The notes: generated from the letters alone by a model not told the origin. A stretch of DNA of 64,000 bases from Olsenella porci (GCF_009695875.1 NZ_VUNC01000002.1:186001-250000); one strand, 5' to 3'; shown: positions 17,598 through 26,362, counted from the first letter of the stretch. A program made the numbers and translations.

Positions 17598-18299
17598 CTA
17601 CTCGGCATCGTCCTCGGACTGACGCTTCCTTGTGCGCGGGCCGCGCCTGACGACAACGTCAGAAATCTTGGCCCTTAGGTCCTCCACCTGTGCCCATCCG
17701 CTCTCGGTGAGCCTGATGTTCACAAAGCGAGAACCCGGAACCTCGGCGCTCTTGGTGACGACCCCCTCTTCAACCAGGGTCGAGACGGACATCGAAACCG
17801 TGGGCTGAAGCAGTCCAAGGGCATTGACCAGGTCGGAGATGGTCATGCCCTCCTCCCCGCCCATCGAAAGGCCCAGGAGCGTGAGCTCACCGGCCATGCA
17901 GGGGATGGCACCCATTGCGTCGATGTAGCGGCAGATGCGATCCGCCGTCGTGCGGCTGAGCGACTGGCCGGGTAGAATCTGCGCACGGGTGCGCTCGCAG
18001 AGGTCACGCACGCAGGCACGCCCATCGTCGGTGACGGTGCAGACCACGTTGCGACGGTCGACGCTCCCCTTGACACTGCTGATGAGCCCCAGGTTGGAGA
18101 GGTGCTTCGTCCTGTGTGTCATGGTCGGTCGCAGGGCGCCCTGGTACTCGGCAATCTCGGACGTCTTGAGACCGCGACCCGAGATCTTCAGCCTGCATAG
18201 GATGGCGAACTCGCTGAAGGTCAGGCGCCTCTTTGCCTCTATGTCCTGCCTCACGAGGTTGTATGCCCTGCGTATGGACATGTACTCACGAAGCTCCAT
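17598..18299 (-). CDS. Transcriptional regulator with two MarR-type winged helices
   Basis: The 233-residue product appears to hold two winged-helix units of the MarR type. The first (about residues 1-110) has 'RLTFSEFAILCRLKISGRGLK', 'TMTHRTKHLSNLGLI' and the wing 'SVDRRNVVCTVTDDGRA'. The second (about 140-225) has 'ELTLLGLSMGGEEG', 'MTISDLVNALGLLQ', 'VSMSVSTLVEEGVV' and 'RFVNIRLTESGWAQ'. A classical MarR is ~150 residues and dimerises; a tandem form could bind DNA as a monomeric pseudo-dimer. The start at 18299 is chosen because GGGGA lies 6-7 bases upstream. It follows argS after three hairpins and ends at a good terminator. Target genes are unknown. Confidence 0.8.
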   Translation of the reverse strand: MELREYMSIRRAYNLVRQDIEAKRRLTFSEFAILCRLKISGRGLKTSEIAEYQGALRPTMTHRTKHLSNLGLISSVKGSVDRRNVVCTVTDDGRACVRDLCERTRAQILPGQSLSRTTADRICRYIDAMGAIPCMAGELTLLGLSMGGEEGMTISDLVNALGLLQPTVSMSVSTLVEEGVVTKSAEVPGSRFVNIRLTESGWAQVEDLRAKISDVVVRRGPRTRKRQSEDDAE

Positions 18300-18331
18300 G
18301 CGGCATCCCCATCTCCCGTGACCAAAAGAGA

Positions 18332-18428
18332 GACGCCTCGTCACGATGGTGACGAGGCGTCCCGCACTCGGTTCCAACGTTTATCTGACCATACCCCTAG
18401 TTGCAGGGGGTCCATCCTTGCAGGATGG
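18332..18428 (-). terminator. Three hairpins between argS and the dual-MarR gene, one an intrinsic terminator
   Basis: 18332-18361: a perfect 13-bp stem (GACGCCTCGTCAC / GTGACGAGGCGTC, 4-base loop) followed on the minus strand by TCTCTTTTGG, a good argS terminator. 18393-18411: ACCCCT / AGGGGGT. 18412-18428: CCATCCT / AGGATGG. Only about 32 bp separate the terminator from the next start, so the regulator may depend on readthrough or on a promoter upstream of the hairpins. Confidence 0.7.
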
Positions 18429-18472
18429 CATAGTTCACTTCGCTGAAACTTAATTGTTTAACGAGCGCAGAA

Positions 18473-20317
18473 TTACATCACATCCGGTGCGGTGACGCCG
18501 ATGAGCCCGAGAGCGACCTCGAGGTTCACACGCACGGCGTCGATCGCGGCGAGGCGGGCACGGGAGAGGCCCTCGTCCACCGGACGCCCCTCGCTGGGGA
18601 GCACCTGGCATGCAGCATAGAAGCCGTGGAAGTCACCGGCGAGCTCCTCGCAGAAGTGCGTGAGGCGGAACGGAGCGCGGTCGCGCGCGGCACCGGCGAT
18701 GAGCTCGGGGAACTCGGAGAGCTTGCGCGCCAGGGCTGCCTCGGTGGGATCGGTCAGGAGCGAGAGGTCGTAGTCGGGGCCAATGGCCTTCTGGGCAACT
18801 GCCTCCATGCCCATCTCCTGCGCCTGCTCCTCGGTGACGCCCGCAGCCCTGCGGAGGATGGAGCAGATGCGAGCGTGCGCGTACTGCACGTAGTACACCG
18901 GGTTGGAGTTGTTCCTCTGCTTCACGGCCTCGATGTCGAAGTCGATGGTCTGGTTGGAGGACTTGGAGATGAGCGTGTAGCGCGTGGCGTCGACGCCGAC
19001 CTCGTCGATCAGCTCCTGGAAGGTGACCATGGTGCCCTTGCGCTTGGACATGCGGACGGGCTCGCCGTTGCGGAGCAGGTTGACGAACTGGCCCAGGTCG
19101 ACCTCGAACTTGCCGGGGTATCCCAGCGCGTCGCACACGTTGGTGACGCGAGCGATGTAGCCGTGGTGGTCGGCGCCCCACAGGTCGATGGAGTATTCGT
19201 CGCGCTGGAACTTGTTCCAGTGGTAGGCGACGTCGGAGGCGAAGTAGGTGTACTCACCGTTGGACTTGATGAGGACGCGGTCCTTGTCGTCGCCAAACGC
19301 GGTCGACTTAAACCACAGGGCGCCGTCGTCGGTCTTGTAGAGGTAGCCCATGTCGTCCAGACGCTTGAAGGCGCGGTCGACCTGCGAGGTGCCCGACTCG
19401 TCCTTAACATAGAGGGAGCGCTCAGAGAACCACAGGTCAAAGTGGCAACGGACCTCGTCGCAGGTGGCCTTGATGCGAGCGAGCATCTTCTGGTAGGCGC
19501 GCTCGCGGAACTCGGCGTCGCGGGTCTCCTGGTCGACGTCGACCCACTTGTCGCCGTCCTCCTGGAAGAACTCGCGGGCGATCTCGACGATGTAGTCGCC
19601 GCCGTAGGAGTTGCCGCCAAGGGCCTCGTTGAACTCGTCCATGTACGGGTGGTTCTCGGGGTGCTCGTCCGCCTCGTCGTCCACGTACGCCTCGCGGTCC
19701 TTGAGGAGCTTCTCGTACGCCTGGTCGACGTCGATGCCCTCCTCGCGCATGATCTGAACGAGCTGAAGGTAGCGCTTGGCGACCGAGCGGCCAAAGACGT
19801 CCATCTGAGAACCGTGGTCGTTGATGTAGTACTCGCGGTCAACGTGGAAATTGGCGTGCTCCAGCACGTTGCACATGGAGTCGCCCAGTGCGGCCCAGCG
19901 GCCGTGCCCAACGTGGAGCGGGCCGGTGGGGTTGGCCGAGATGAACTCGTAGTTGACCTTGAGGCCGTGGCCCTCGTCACACTTGCCCCAGTCGCCGCCG
20001 GCCTCGCGCACGGTGCGGAAGACCTCGTTGTTGGAGGCGGCGCTCAGGTAGAAGTTGATGAAGCCGGGACCTGCGACCTCGACCTTGGAGACCTGCGGGT
20101 CCTCGGGCATGTGACTCACGATGGCGGCGGCGATCTTTGCGGGGGCCATGTGCGCCAGGCGGGCGGAGCGCAGGGCGACCGTCGTGGACCAGTCGCCGTT
20201 GGAGCTGTCCGCCGGTCGCTCGACGCCGAGGTCCTCCACCTCGAACTCTGGCAGGTCGCCCGCTGCCTGCGCAGCGGAAATGGCTTGCTTCACAAGCCCC
20301 TCGATCGTCTCTGGCAT
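18473..20317 (-). CDS. argS: Arginyl-tRNA synthetase
   Basis: ArgS charges tRNA-Arg in the cytoplasm; a class I synthetase. The 614-residue protein has the N-terminal additional domain, the HIGH motif in 'PTGPLHVGHGRWAALGD', and the KMSKS-equivalent 'VRMSKRKGTMVTFQEL'. The C-terminal anticodon-binding helical domain ends 'ALGLIGVTAPDVM', as usual for ArgS. Length is normal for the longer bacterial class. The ATG has AAGGAG upstream. It is single, with about 130 bp of A+T-richer upstream DNA containing TATAAA on the minus strand but no clear -35. I saw no T-box leader. Confidence 0.98.
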   Translation of the reverse strand: MPETIEGLVKQAISAAQAAGDLPEFEVEDLGVERPADSSNGDWSTTVALRSARLAHMAPAKIAAAIVSHMPEDPQVSKVEVAGPGFINFYLSAASNNEVFRTVREAGGDWGKCDEGHGLKVNYEFISANPTGPLHVGHGRWAALGDSMCNVLEHANFHVDREYYINDHGSQMDVFGRSVAKRYLQLVQIMREEGIDVDQAYEKLLKDREAYVDDEADEHPENHPYMDEFNEALGGNSYGGDYIVEIAREFFQEDGDKWVDVDQETRDAEFRERAYQKMLARIKATCDEVRCHFDLWFSERSLYVKDESGTSQVDRAFKRLDDMGYLYKTDDGALWFKSTAFGDDKDRVLIKSNGEYTYFASDVAYHWNKFQRDEYSIDLWGADHHGYIARVTNVCDALGYPGKFEVDLGQFVNLLRNGEPVRMSKRKGTMVTFQELIDEVGVDATRYTLISKSSNQTIDFDIEAVKQRNNSNPVYYVQYAHARICSILRRAAGVTEEQAQEMGMEAVAQKAIGPDYDLSLLTDPTEAALARKLSEFPELIAGAARDRAPFRLTHFCEELAGDFHGFYAACQVLPSEGRPVDEGLSRARLAAIDAVRVNLEVALGLIGVTAPDVM

Positions 20318-20446
20318 GAAATCTCCTTAGGTCGTGCCAAAAATGCAAAAGAACGCATACTTAGTGATTGAGTTTATATCAGGCACAAGGCATGGTGGGT
20401 TCCCATTTGCAAATGAATCAGATTCGACTTGCCCGGACTCACCGTC

Positions 20447-21928
20447 CTAGCTGCGACCCGACGCGCGACGCTCCCGGCGCGCGAGCTCGGAGCGCGTGCG
20501 AGCGAGGCCAAGCTCGAGCCCCACCGGGTAGGTCTGCGGGTTGAGGAAGCGCTTGACGGCGGGGTCGAGCCTCATGAGCGCCTCGCGGCAGCGCGCCTTG
20601 GCGGCCTCGATCCCCTCCGGGACGCCGCTGGGCTCTCCGGCATCTACCAGCTGGGTCAGGAGCTCGCGGGGCTCGGCGTCGCCCATGTCGTAGCTCACGT
20701 ACTCGTCCAGGACGTCCACCATCGACGTGGAATCGTCACTCGCCACCGCGTCGTCCACGATCATGTCGCCCACGGGGCAGCCCGACGCGTCGTAGAACCT
20801 CCTCACGTGCTGGACGCCCGGGATGGTCCGTTTGTACGCGGTCTCGGAGAGCTTGATCACGGGCTCCCACGGGCTGTCGTGCGTGGCGCGCGTGGCGCTC
20901 AGCTTATAGACGCCACCGAGCGAGGGCTGGGGGTCACAGGTGGCGAGCTTGGTGCCCACGCCAAACGAGTCAATGGGCGCACCCTGGGCAAACAGCGACT
21001 GGATGGTGTACTCGTCAAGGTCGTTGGACGCCGAGATCTTGACATAGGGGAGACCCGCGGCGTCAAACTCGCGGCGTGCCTCCTTGGTGAGCTTGGCGAG
21101 GTCGCCCGAGTCGATGCGAATGGCGGCGAGGCGCTCTCCCCTCTCCTCCATCTCCTTGGCGACGGTGATGGCGTTCTTGATGCCCTGGTGGACGTCGTAG
21201 GTGTCGAGCAGCAGGACGCAGTTCTTGGGCATCGACTCAGCGAAGGCTCGAAACGCCTCGAGCTCGCTCGGAAACGCCATGACCCACGAGTGGGCGTGCG
21301 TGCCAAACACGGGGATGCCATAGATCTTGCCTGCCAGCACGTTGGAGGTGGAGCTGGCGCCGGCGATGTAGGAGGCGCGAGCGACCGCAAGGCCGCCGTC
21401 GGGGCCCTGCGCCCGCCTCAGGCCAAAGTCGGAGACCGGATGGCCCTCCGCCGCATGGACCACGCGGGCCGTCTTGGTGGCAACGAGCGTCTGGAAGTTG
21501 ACCAGGTTGAGAAGGGCGGTCTCAAGCAGCTGGCAGTCGATGATGGGACCCTCGACCCTCACCATGGGCTCGCGGGGAAACACCAGGTCGCCCTCGGGAA
21601 CGGCCCAGACAGACACACGCATGTGGAAGCCGCGGAGGTAGTCGAGGAAGCCCGCCTTGAACATGGGGCCGCCACCCGGCGCCTGGATGGAGGCGAGGTA
21701 GTCGATTACGTCGTCCTCGAATACGAAGTTGCTCACGAGGTCCGCGATCTGCCCCATGCCGCACGCCACGGCGTAGCCACCGCCAAACGGATTGTCGCGG
21801 AAGAAGACGTTGAAGCACGCCTCGGCGTCGACCATCCCCGACTCCCAGAAGCCTTGGGCCATGGTGAGCTCGTAGAGGTCGGTGTTGAGCGATACGTCAT
21901 GTGGGTTCGTTCGGTCTGTCAGTGCCAT
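20447..21928 (-). CDS. pncB: Nicotinate phosphoribosyltransferase
   Basis: PncB joins nicotinate with PRPP (ATP-assisted) to give nicotinate mononucleotide in the NAD salvage (Preiss-Handler) pathway. The 493-residue product starts 'LNTDLYELTMAQGFWESG', the family hallmark, and has 'FFRDNPFGGGYAV', 'DFGLRRAQGPDGG', 'GTHAHSWVMAFPSE' and 'AIRIDSGDLAKLTKEAR', the phosphoribosyl/nicotinate-binding segments of NAPRTase. It is the longer actinobacterial/Firmicutes-like form (type 2), longer than the ~400 residues of E. coli PncB. GGGAAGG lies just upstream of the ATG. A small coiled-coil protein gene upstream is separated by a strong hairpin, so pncB probably has its own promoter. Confidence 0.96.
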   Translation of the reverse strand: MALTDRTNPHDVSLNTDLYELTMAQGFWESGMVDAEACFNVFFRDNPFGGGYAVACGMGQIADLVSNFVFEDDVIDYLASIQAPGGGPMFKAGFLDYLRGFHMRVSVWAVPEGDLVFPREPMVRVEGPIIDCQLLETALLNLVNFQTLVATKTARVVHAAEGHPVSDFGLRRAQGPDGGLAVARASYIAGASSTSNVLAGKIYGIPVFGTHAHSWVMAFPSELEAFRAFAESMPKNCVLLLDTYDVHQGIKNAITVAKEMEERGERLAAIRIDSGDLAKLTKEARREFDAAGLPYVKISASNDLDEYTIQSLFAQGAPIDSFGVGTKLATCDPQPSLGGVYKLSATRATHDSPWEPVIKLSETAYKRTIPGVQHVRRFYDASGCPVGDMIVDDAVASDDSTSMVDVLDEYVSYDMGDAEPRELLTQLVDAGEPSGVPEGIEAAKARCREALMRLDPAVKRFLNPQTYPVGLELGLARTRSELARRERRASGRS

Positions 21929-21947
21929 GGTGCCTTCCCTTCGAGAG

Positions 21948-21980
21948 GCGCCCCGTCACGCACGAAGCACGACGGGGCGC
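21948..21980 (-). terminator. Hairpin after the small coiled-coil gene
   Basis: Perfect 10-bp stem GCGCCCCGTC / GACGGGGCGC with a 13-base loop, 8 bp after the stop of the 104-residue gene. No U-tract. Confidence 0.65.
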
Positions 21981-21987
21981 ACCTGGG

Positions 21988-22302
21988 CTACCTTCCCAAG
22001 TTCATGACCAGGATGATCGCGACTGCGACCACGATGATCCCGACGAGGACGATCTTCTGCCCCAGAGGCATCTTAAGGTCGTCGTCGGGCTCCATGATCT
22101 TCGCGTTGCGCTCGCGGACCTCGCGAATGCGCCTGTCCTCCTCGGCGTCGCGCTGTGCCCTCTCGCGCTCGCGCTTGAGCCGCTCTAGCTCGGCACGCTC
22201 CTGCGCGGCGCGGCTGGCCTCCTCGCGCTGGGCCTTCTCACGCCGCAGCGCCTCCAGCTCCTCGCGCTCCTCGTCGCTCAGCGGCTTGGTGTCGTCTGCC
22301 AT
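21988..22302 (-). CDS. Small coiled-coil protein with C-terminal membrane anchor
   Basis: No known family recognised. The 104-residue product is almost entirely E/R/K/A-rich helix (residues ~8-70, with heptad-like spacing, for example 'EELEALRREKAQREEASR' and 'ELERLKRERERAQRDAEE') followed by a single hydrophobic stretch at the very C-terminus (KIVLVGIIVVAVAIILVMNL). That is the layout of a tail-anchored membrane protein with a cytoplasmic coiled coil. The start at 22302 is supported by GAAGGG nine bases upstream; an ATG three codons earlier overlaps that site. A second tail-anchored coiled-coil protein is encoded at 38705-39964. Function unknown. Confidence 0.78.
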   Translation of the reverse strand: MADDTKPLSDEEREELEALRREKAQREEASRAAQERAELERLKRERERAQRDAEEDRRIREVRERNAKIMEPDDDLKMPLGQKIVLVGIIVVAVAIILVMNLGR

Positions 22303-22319
22303 CGCACGCATCCCTTCTC

Positions 22320-22339
22320 GGCCCGCGTCCGTGCGGGCC
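22320..22339 (-). terminator. Hairpin after the radical SAM gene
   Basis: Perfect 7-bp stem GGCCCGC / GCGGGCC with a 6-base loop, 18 bp beyond the stop codon. It lies just before the small coiled-coil gene start and has no U-tract. Confidence 0.45.
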
Positions 22340-22357
22340 ACATAAGCAAGCCTAAGG

Positions 22358-23302
22358 TTAGCCCTTGTCGCCCAGTTCGGGGCCGCGCACCCCGGTCGCG
22401 TCGAAGGCGGGCACAAAGCTCTCGGACACCGTGCCCCCCTGCTGCCACCACATGCGCTCGAACCCCAGGTCGTCCGCGTGGTCCAAGACCTCCTCGTACT
22501 CGTCGTCCGTGACGGTGCGCGCAAGCGCGCCCCCTGCCTCGCGGCACTGGCGGTTTGGGGTGTACTGGTTCATCACCGAGAGGTCGACCTCGTTGCCGCA
22601 AAGGTCCCACACGCGGTCGAGCACCGCCTTGGAGTCGTCCGCGTGCCCTGGAAGCACAAGATGCCTCACCACGATGCCCCTGAGCATGCTGCCGTCCTCC
22701 CCCAGCAGCCTGCCGCCCTTCGAACGAAGCGAGGCGAGCATGCGGCCAAGCGCCCTGTGTGCCACCTCGGGGTAGTCGGGAGCCTTCGAGAGCCTGCCTG
22801 CAAGCTCGCGCGAGGCGTATTTGTAGTCGGTGAGCCACACGTCGATCACGTCGCCCATCTCGTCCACGACCTCGGCGGTCTCGTAGCCGGAGGTGTTGCA
22901 CACGATGGGGAGCGTGAGCCCGGCATCGCGGGCGAGACGGACCGCCTCCCTCACGTGCGGGGCGTAGTGCAGGGGCGTCACCAGGTTGATGTTGAGTGCG
23001 CCCTGCCCCTGGAGCTCGAGCATCATCTGGGCGAGGCGGGAGGTCGAGACGGGGAGCCCAAAGCCCTCCTGCGAGATCTCGTGGTTCTGGCAGAACACGC
23101 AGCGCAGGGGGCATCCCGTGAAGAAGATGGCGCCGGAGCCCGCCTCCCCCGAGATCGGGGGCTCCTCCCAGTAGTGGAGCGCGCTGCGGGCGACCCTCAG
23201 CGTCGACGTGGCACCGCAGAACCCCGCCACGCCCTCGAGCCTCCGCGCCCCGCACGCACGTGGGCAGAGGCTGCATCGCCTGTACGATTCTGCCGAGACC
23301 AT
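22358..23302 (-). CDS. Radical SAM protein of the PflX (COG1313) type
   Basis: A radical SAM enzyme related to pyruvate formate-lyase activating enzymes but of the poorly understood PflX group. The 314-residue product has the [4Fe-4S] motif 'CPLRCVFCQNHEIS' (CxxxCxxC) and an earlier cysteine cluster 'CSLCPRACGARRLEGVAGFC', which is typical of PflX. 'GALNINLVTPLHYAPHV' and 'GIVVRHLVLPGHADDSK' match the group. The start at 23302 has GGAGG 8 bases upstream. No glycyl-radical enzyme gene lies nearby, so the substrate is unknown. Upstream lies tRNA-Ala on the same strand, ended by its own terminator. Confidence 0.88.
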   Translation of the reverse strand: MVSAESYRRCSLCPRACGARRLEGVAGFCGATSTLRVARSALHYWEEPPISGEAGSGAIFFTGCPLRCVFCQNHEISQEGFGLPVSTSRLAQMMLELQGQGALNINLVTPLHYAPHVREAVRLARDAGLTLPIVCNTSGYETAEVVDEMGDVIDVWLTDYKYASRELAGRLSKAPDYPEVAHRALGRMLASLRSKGGRLLGEDGSMLRGIVVRHLVLPGHADDSKAVLDRVWDLCGNEVDLSVMNQYTPNRQCREAGGALARTVTDDEYEEVLDHADDLGFERMWWQQGGTVSESFVPAFDATGVRGPELGDKG

Positions 23303-23430
23303 CCCGCTTCCTCCCTCGCGACGGGCGTCAGGGACATCCCGTCCCCGGAGACCCACAGGCCAACCGCCTCCGGCGGTGGGGCCGCGCGGTGCGCGCCTCT
23401 CGGACGGATCCTCAAACGTAATTCGTCGCC

Positions 23431-23466
23431 CTAAGGAAAGGGCACCCTGGCGAAGCCAAGGTGCCC
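23431..23466 (-). terminator. Intrinsic terminator of the tRNA-Ala transcript
   Basis: Minus strand: GGGCACC..GGC, loop, GCC..GGTGCCC followed by TTTCCTTAG, starting 10 bp after the tRNA 3' end. Confidence 0.85.
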
Positions 23467-23476
23467 TGCATTTACA

Positions 23477-23552
23477 TGGTGGAGATGAAGGGATTCGAAC
23501 CCTCGGCCTCTGCCTTGCGAAGGCAGCGCTCTCCCAGCTGAGCTACATCCCC
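23477..23552 (-). tRNA. tRNA-Ala (anticodon CGC)
   Basis: On the minus strand a full cloverleaf is seen: acceptor GGGGATG / CATCTCC, D stem GCTC/GAGC, anticodon stem CTGCC/GGCAG with loop TTCGCAA (anticodon CGC, reading GCG), T arm GAGGG-TTCGAAT-CCCTT, discriminator A and an encoded CCA end. Total 76 nt. GCG is likely a common alanine codon in this GC-rich genome. Confidence 0.96.
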
Positions 23553-23575
23553 AGGCGCGTTTTCGCGCAAGAGGT

Positions 23576-23604
23576 AGTATCCCGATTTCCACTGCGGGTG
23601 TCAA
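23576..23604 (-). promoter_or_regulatory. Strong promoter of tRNA-Ala
   Basis: Minus strand: perfect -35 TTGACA (23599-23604), 17-bp spacer, -10 GATACT (23576-23581). The expected start lies about 17-20 nt before the tRNA. Confidence 0.8.
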
Positions 23605-24061
23605 CCACTTTTCGCGACCAAATGAAATGTCGCCCCCTGCGGTCGCGTAATGAACCCACCTCTCAAAAAGGTGGGTGCCCTCGTCGTCTCTTCCAGCTTC
23701 CCCAACAACGGGGGATGCCTGTACTAAGAGCGATATATGGGCTCCCTCGAAACGCTTGTCGGTTCACCCTTTATTGCTCCGCAGGGGGACGACGTCTTCA
23801 ATATACGAGAACCTAGCCGCAATGCCAGTCTTGACTTGGGGAGCGGCATCGCAAAGACTAATGAAATGCAGGTGTTCGCGCGGCTTCAGCCAGCCAAGAC
23901 CTTTGTGGACGTCCCCTCTCCCCCATCTTCGGCCCAACCTGCGCGCATTCCACTGCGCGTGTGCTTTTCCAAGCCGGCGCGGCACTTTGTTCCCCCTGGA
24001 TGAACATCCTGTATCATGGACGGGTCTATGCGACGTCGATACGGGTGGGGGTGAGAAGCGC
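23605..24061. other. Gene-free stretch before the WecA-type gene
   Basis: No convincing gene. A hairpin ACCCACCT / AGGTGGGT lies at 23654-23676. Near the end, TTGTTC (23987-23992) and TATCAT (24012-24017), spaced 19 bp, may be the promoter of the downstream gene. The rest shows no recognisable features. Confidence 0.45.
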
Positions 24062-25267
24062 GTGATTCAGTCTTGGGTCTCGTACCTATGCGTGTTTGCC
24101 GCGGCACTTCTCACCTCGCTCGCCATAACCCCGGTGGCGGGCAAGGTCGCCTGGAAGCTCGGCGCGGTCGACTACCCCAGTGCAAGGAGGATCAACAAGA
24201 AGCCTATCCCACGCATGGGCGGCATCGCGGTGTTCTCCGGCATCATCGCCGCGTTCGTGATCCAGTACCTTGGCTCCCTCTACCTGGGCTGGCCGCCCGT
24301 CCTCATTCCTAGCCCCCACCTCGAGAGCCTGCGATACGAGGGGATTGCGTTGGGGTTCGCGATCATCTTCATCACGGGGATGCTGGACGACGTGTTTCAG
24401 CTCAAGCCGCTCCAGAAGCTTCTCGGTCAGGCCATTGCGGCATCCGTCGCCGCCTTCGCAGGCTGCGTCATTGGCGTGATCGTGAACCCATTAACAGGTG
24501 GTCCCCTCGAGCTCGGCTGGCTCGCCTATCCCATCACCATCGTCTACCTCGTGGCCTACGTGAACATCTTTAACCTCATCGACGGCCTCGACGGCCTTGC
24601 ATCCGGCATCGCCGCAATCGCAAGCCTCACGATGTTCGTGCTGTCGTATCTTGCCGGACGCGGCGACGCAGCATCGCTCTCAATCGCGATTCTTGGCTCC
24701 ACCCTCGGGTTCCTGCGCTACAACTTCCATCCCGCGAGCATCTTCCTCGGTGACTCCGGCTCGCTCCTCATCGGCTACGCCCTCGGGGCGGTGTCCCTGC
24801 TCTCCGTCACCCGTGTCGCCGGCCTCACCACGATCATCGTCCCCCTGGTCATCGCCGCCGTTCCCATCATCGACACGTTCTCTGCCATCGTCAGGCGCTG
24901 GAGGGCGCACGTGAGCATTGGCCAGGCAGACCGCGGGCACATCCACCACCGCCTCATCTCCGAGGGCTTTGACCAGAGGGAGGCGGTGCTCTTCATGTAC
25001 GCATGGACGGGTGTGCTCTGCCTGGGCAGCATCGTGATGACCCAGGTCTCGCTCTGGCCCCGCATGCTCATTTTTGCCCTGCTCCTGGTTGTCTCGGCGA
25101 TCATCGCACGCCACCTCCACCTGTTCCGTCCCGTCCTGCTGCACCACACCAACCCCAAGACGGGAGACGACGAGCTCATCTCACCCCAGGACCCGGACTT
25201 CGAGGTGGAGGAGGAGCGTCTGGAGGAGCGGGAGCACTTCCATCACCACCACCAGGACGAGAACTAG
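24062..25267 (+). CDS. WecA/MraY-family phosphoglycosyl transferase
   Basis: A polytopic membrane enzyme that moves a sugar-1-phosphate from a UDP-sugar to undecaprenyl phosphate, starting a cell-wall polymer or glycan. The 401-residue product has the family motifs 'DYPSARRINKKPIPRMGG', the metal-binding 'GMLDDVFQL', 'NIFNLIDGLDGLASG', 'SIFLGDSGSLLIGYALG' and 'ADRGHIHHRLI' (the HIHH loop of the WecA/TagO branch, which uses UDP-GlcNAc). About ten hydrophobic segments. The tail is acidic and ends in a histidine-rich stretch. I choose GTG 24062, preceded by a GGGGTGAG site; no in-frame ATG fits. It is alone, so the final polymer (teichoic-acid-like or other) is unclear. Confidence 0.93.
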   Translation: MIQSWVSYLCVFAAALLTSLAITPVAGKVAWKLGAVDYPSARRINKKPIPRMGGIAVFSGIIAAFVIQYLGSLYLGWPPVLIPSPHLESLRYEGIALGFAIIFITGMLDDVFQLKPLQKLLGQAIAASVAAFAGCVIGVIVNPLTGGPLELGWLAYPITIVYLVAYVNIFNLIDGLDGLASGIAAIASLTMFVLSYLAGRGDAASLSIAILGSTLGFLRYNFHPASIFLGDSGSLLIGYALGAVSLLSVTRVAGLTTIIVPLVIAAVPIIDTFSAIVRRWRAHVSIGQADRGHIHHRLISEGFDQREAVLFMYAWTGVLCLGSIVMTQVSLWPRMLIFALLLVVSAIIARHLHLFRPVLLHHTNPKTGDDELISPQDPDFEVEEERLEEREHFHHHHQDEN

Positions 25268-25935
25268 AGCGAGGGACGTGCGCGCATGCCTTTCCCCCAC
25301 TCGTCCCTGCAGCCTCCTCTGGCAGAAGGTCGCTCGCGCGAGAGCCTCCGCCCGCCCGGCGTCGCCTGTCGCGTGGCGCCTCCCCAGTTGACGGAACATC
25401 AGATCTGGAACCATGGCAGCCAAAGCCCGATGTGAGCGCTCATATCGGAATCCATTTGCCATAGTCGCACGTTTTATCTCAAACAACTGGGCATGGGTAA
25501 GGGTCAGCGCCCACAATGGGCCCCGGGAGCCTGATGGGTGCACTCACACCCGGAGCTTCCTGCCAATGCTTGTGGTTTGATGCTGGTCACCCATACGGGG
25601 GCCCACACTCGAGAAGGGGGGTTACCTCCCGAGCGTGCATCAATGGGCAGCCGTCCATGGAAGGGCAGGCCACCGTTTGAAAGAGGCCAGTCCGGAGTGA
25701 CCCCCTCCCCTTCTAAAACTCTCGACAACCCATCGCCTCCGGTAGCGCACGGACCCTCGCTTCCCCTGCGGATGCTCTTCCTTGGGGGAGAAGTGACGTT
25801 CCCCACAGTGTTTGCCCCGCAGGGCAAGAGGGGATGGCCACCCCATCCCCTCTTTGGCCCTTGTGGCTTCCCGCCGAACGCTGGAACCATCGGCACAATA
25901 GAACTCAAGATCACGGGAGAGACACTCAGGCATCC
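25268..25935. other. Long gene-free region with inverted repeats
   Basis: About 670 bp between convergent genes with no supported reading frame. It holds several inverted repeats: a perfect 12-bp stem AAGAGGGGATGG / CCATCCCCTCTT at 25826-25854 that extends imperfectly with flanking GGGC/GGCCC, and a looser pair near 25610 (CTCGAGAAGGGG) and 25706 (CCCCTTCTAAAACTCTCGA). It may be a decayed mobile or structured-RNA element; nothing identifies it. Confidence 0.4.
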
Positions 25936-25975
25936 ACATACAAGAAGGGCCCCCTCCCGTGGGAGAGGGTCCTTC
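25936..25975 (-). terminator. Terminator of infC-rpmI-rplT
   Basis: Minus strand: AAGGACCCTCTCCC, loop, GGGAGGGGGCCCTT followed by CTTGTATG. The stem is 14 bp with wobble pairs, 22 bp after the rplT stop. Confidence 0.75.
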
Positions 25976-25996
25976 CAACTGACTTGGGACCTTGTG

Positions 25997-26362
25997 CTAC
26001 TCGGCCTCGGCGAGCGCCTTCTTGGCCACGTTGGCCAGGTCGGCGAAGGTCGCCTCGTCCTCGTAGGCAATCTGGGAGAGGACCTTGCGGTCCAGCTCGA
26101 CGCCAGCGAGCTTGAGGCCGTGCATGAACTTGCTGTAGGAGAGGTCATTCATGCGGGCCGCGGCGTTGATGCGCTGAATCCAGAGGGCGCGAATGTCGCG
26201 CTTCTTGTTGCGGCGGTCACGGTACTGGTACTGGCCGGAGTGCTGGGCCTGCTCCTTCATGCCGCGGAAGGTACGCGAGCTGGTGCCGTAGTAGCCCTTG
26301 GTGAGCTTCTTGAGGGTCTGGCGCTTCTTGCGACCGGCGACTGCGCGCTTGACACGTGCCAT
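25997..26362 (-). CDS. rplT: 50S ribosomal protein L20
   Basis: L20 binds 23S rRNA early in 50S assembly and, in several bacteria, represses its own operon by binding the leader mRNA. The 121-residue product '[19 protein letters not shown]' with '[16 protein letters not shown]' and '[16 protein letters not shown]' is a full-length, canonical L20. It lies 49 bp after rpmI in the universal infC-rpmI-rplT order. The ATG has GGAG upstream. A hairpin terminator closes the operon. Confidence 0.99.
   Translation of the reverse strand: MARVKRAVAGRKKRQTLKKLTKGYYGTSSRTFRGMKEQAQHSGQYQYRDRRNKKRDIRALWIQRINAAARMNDLSYSKFMHGLKLAGVELDRKVLSQIAYEDEATFADLANVAKKALAEAE

Noticed and set aside
20318-20446. T-box leader upstream of argS
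   Set aside because: Only ~130 bp, no T-box sequence (TGGN) or long specifier stem seen.
20429-22345. 638-residue plus-strand reading frame
   Set aside because: Antisense to pncB and the small coiled-coil gene; no domain and shadow composition.
23208-23816. Plus-strand reading frame containing 'GIRTLGLCLAKAALSQLSYIP'-like text
   Set aside because: This is the antisense translation of the tRNA-Ala gene, a well-known false gene call.
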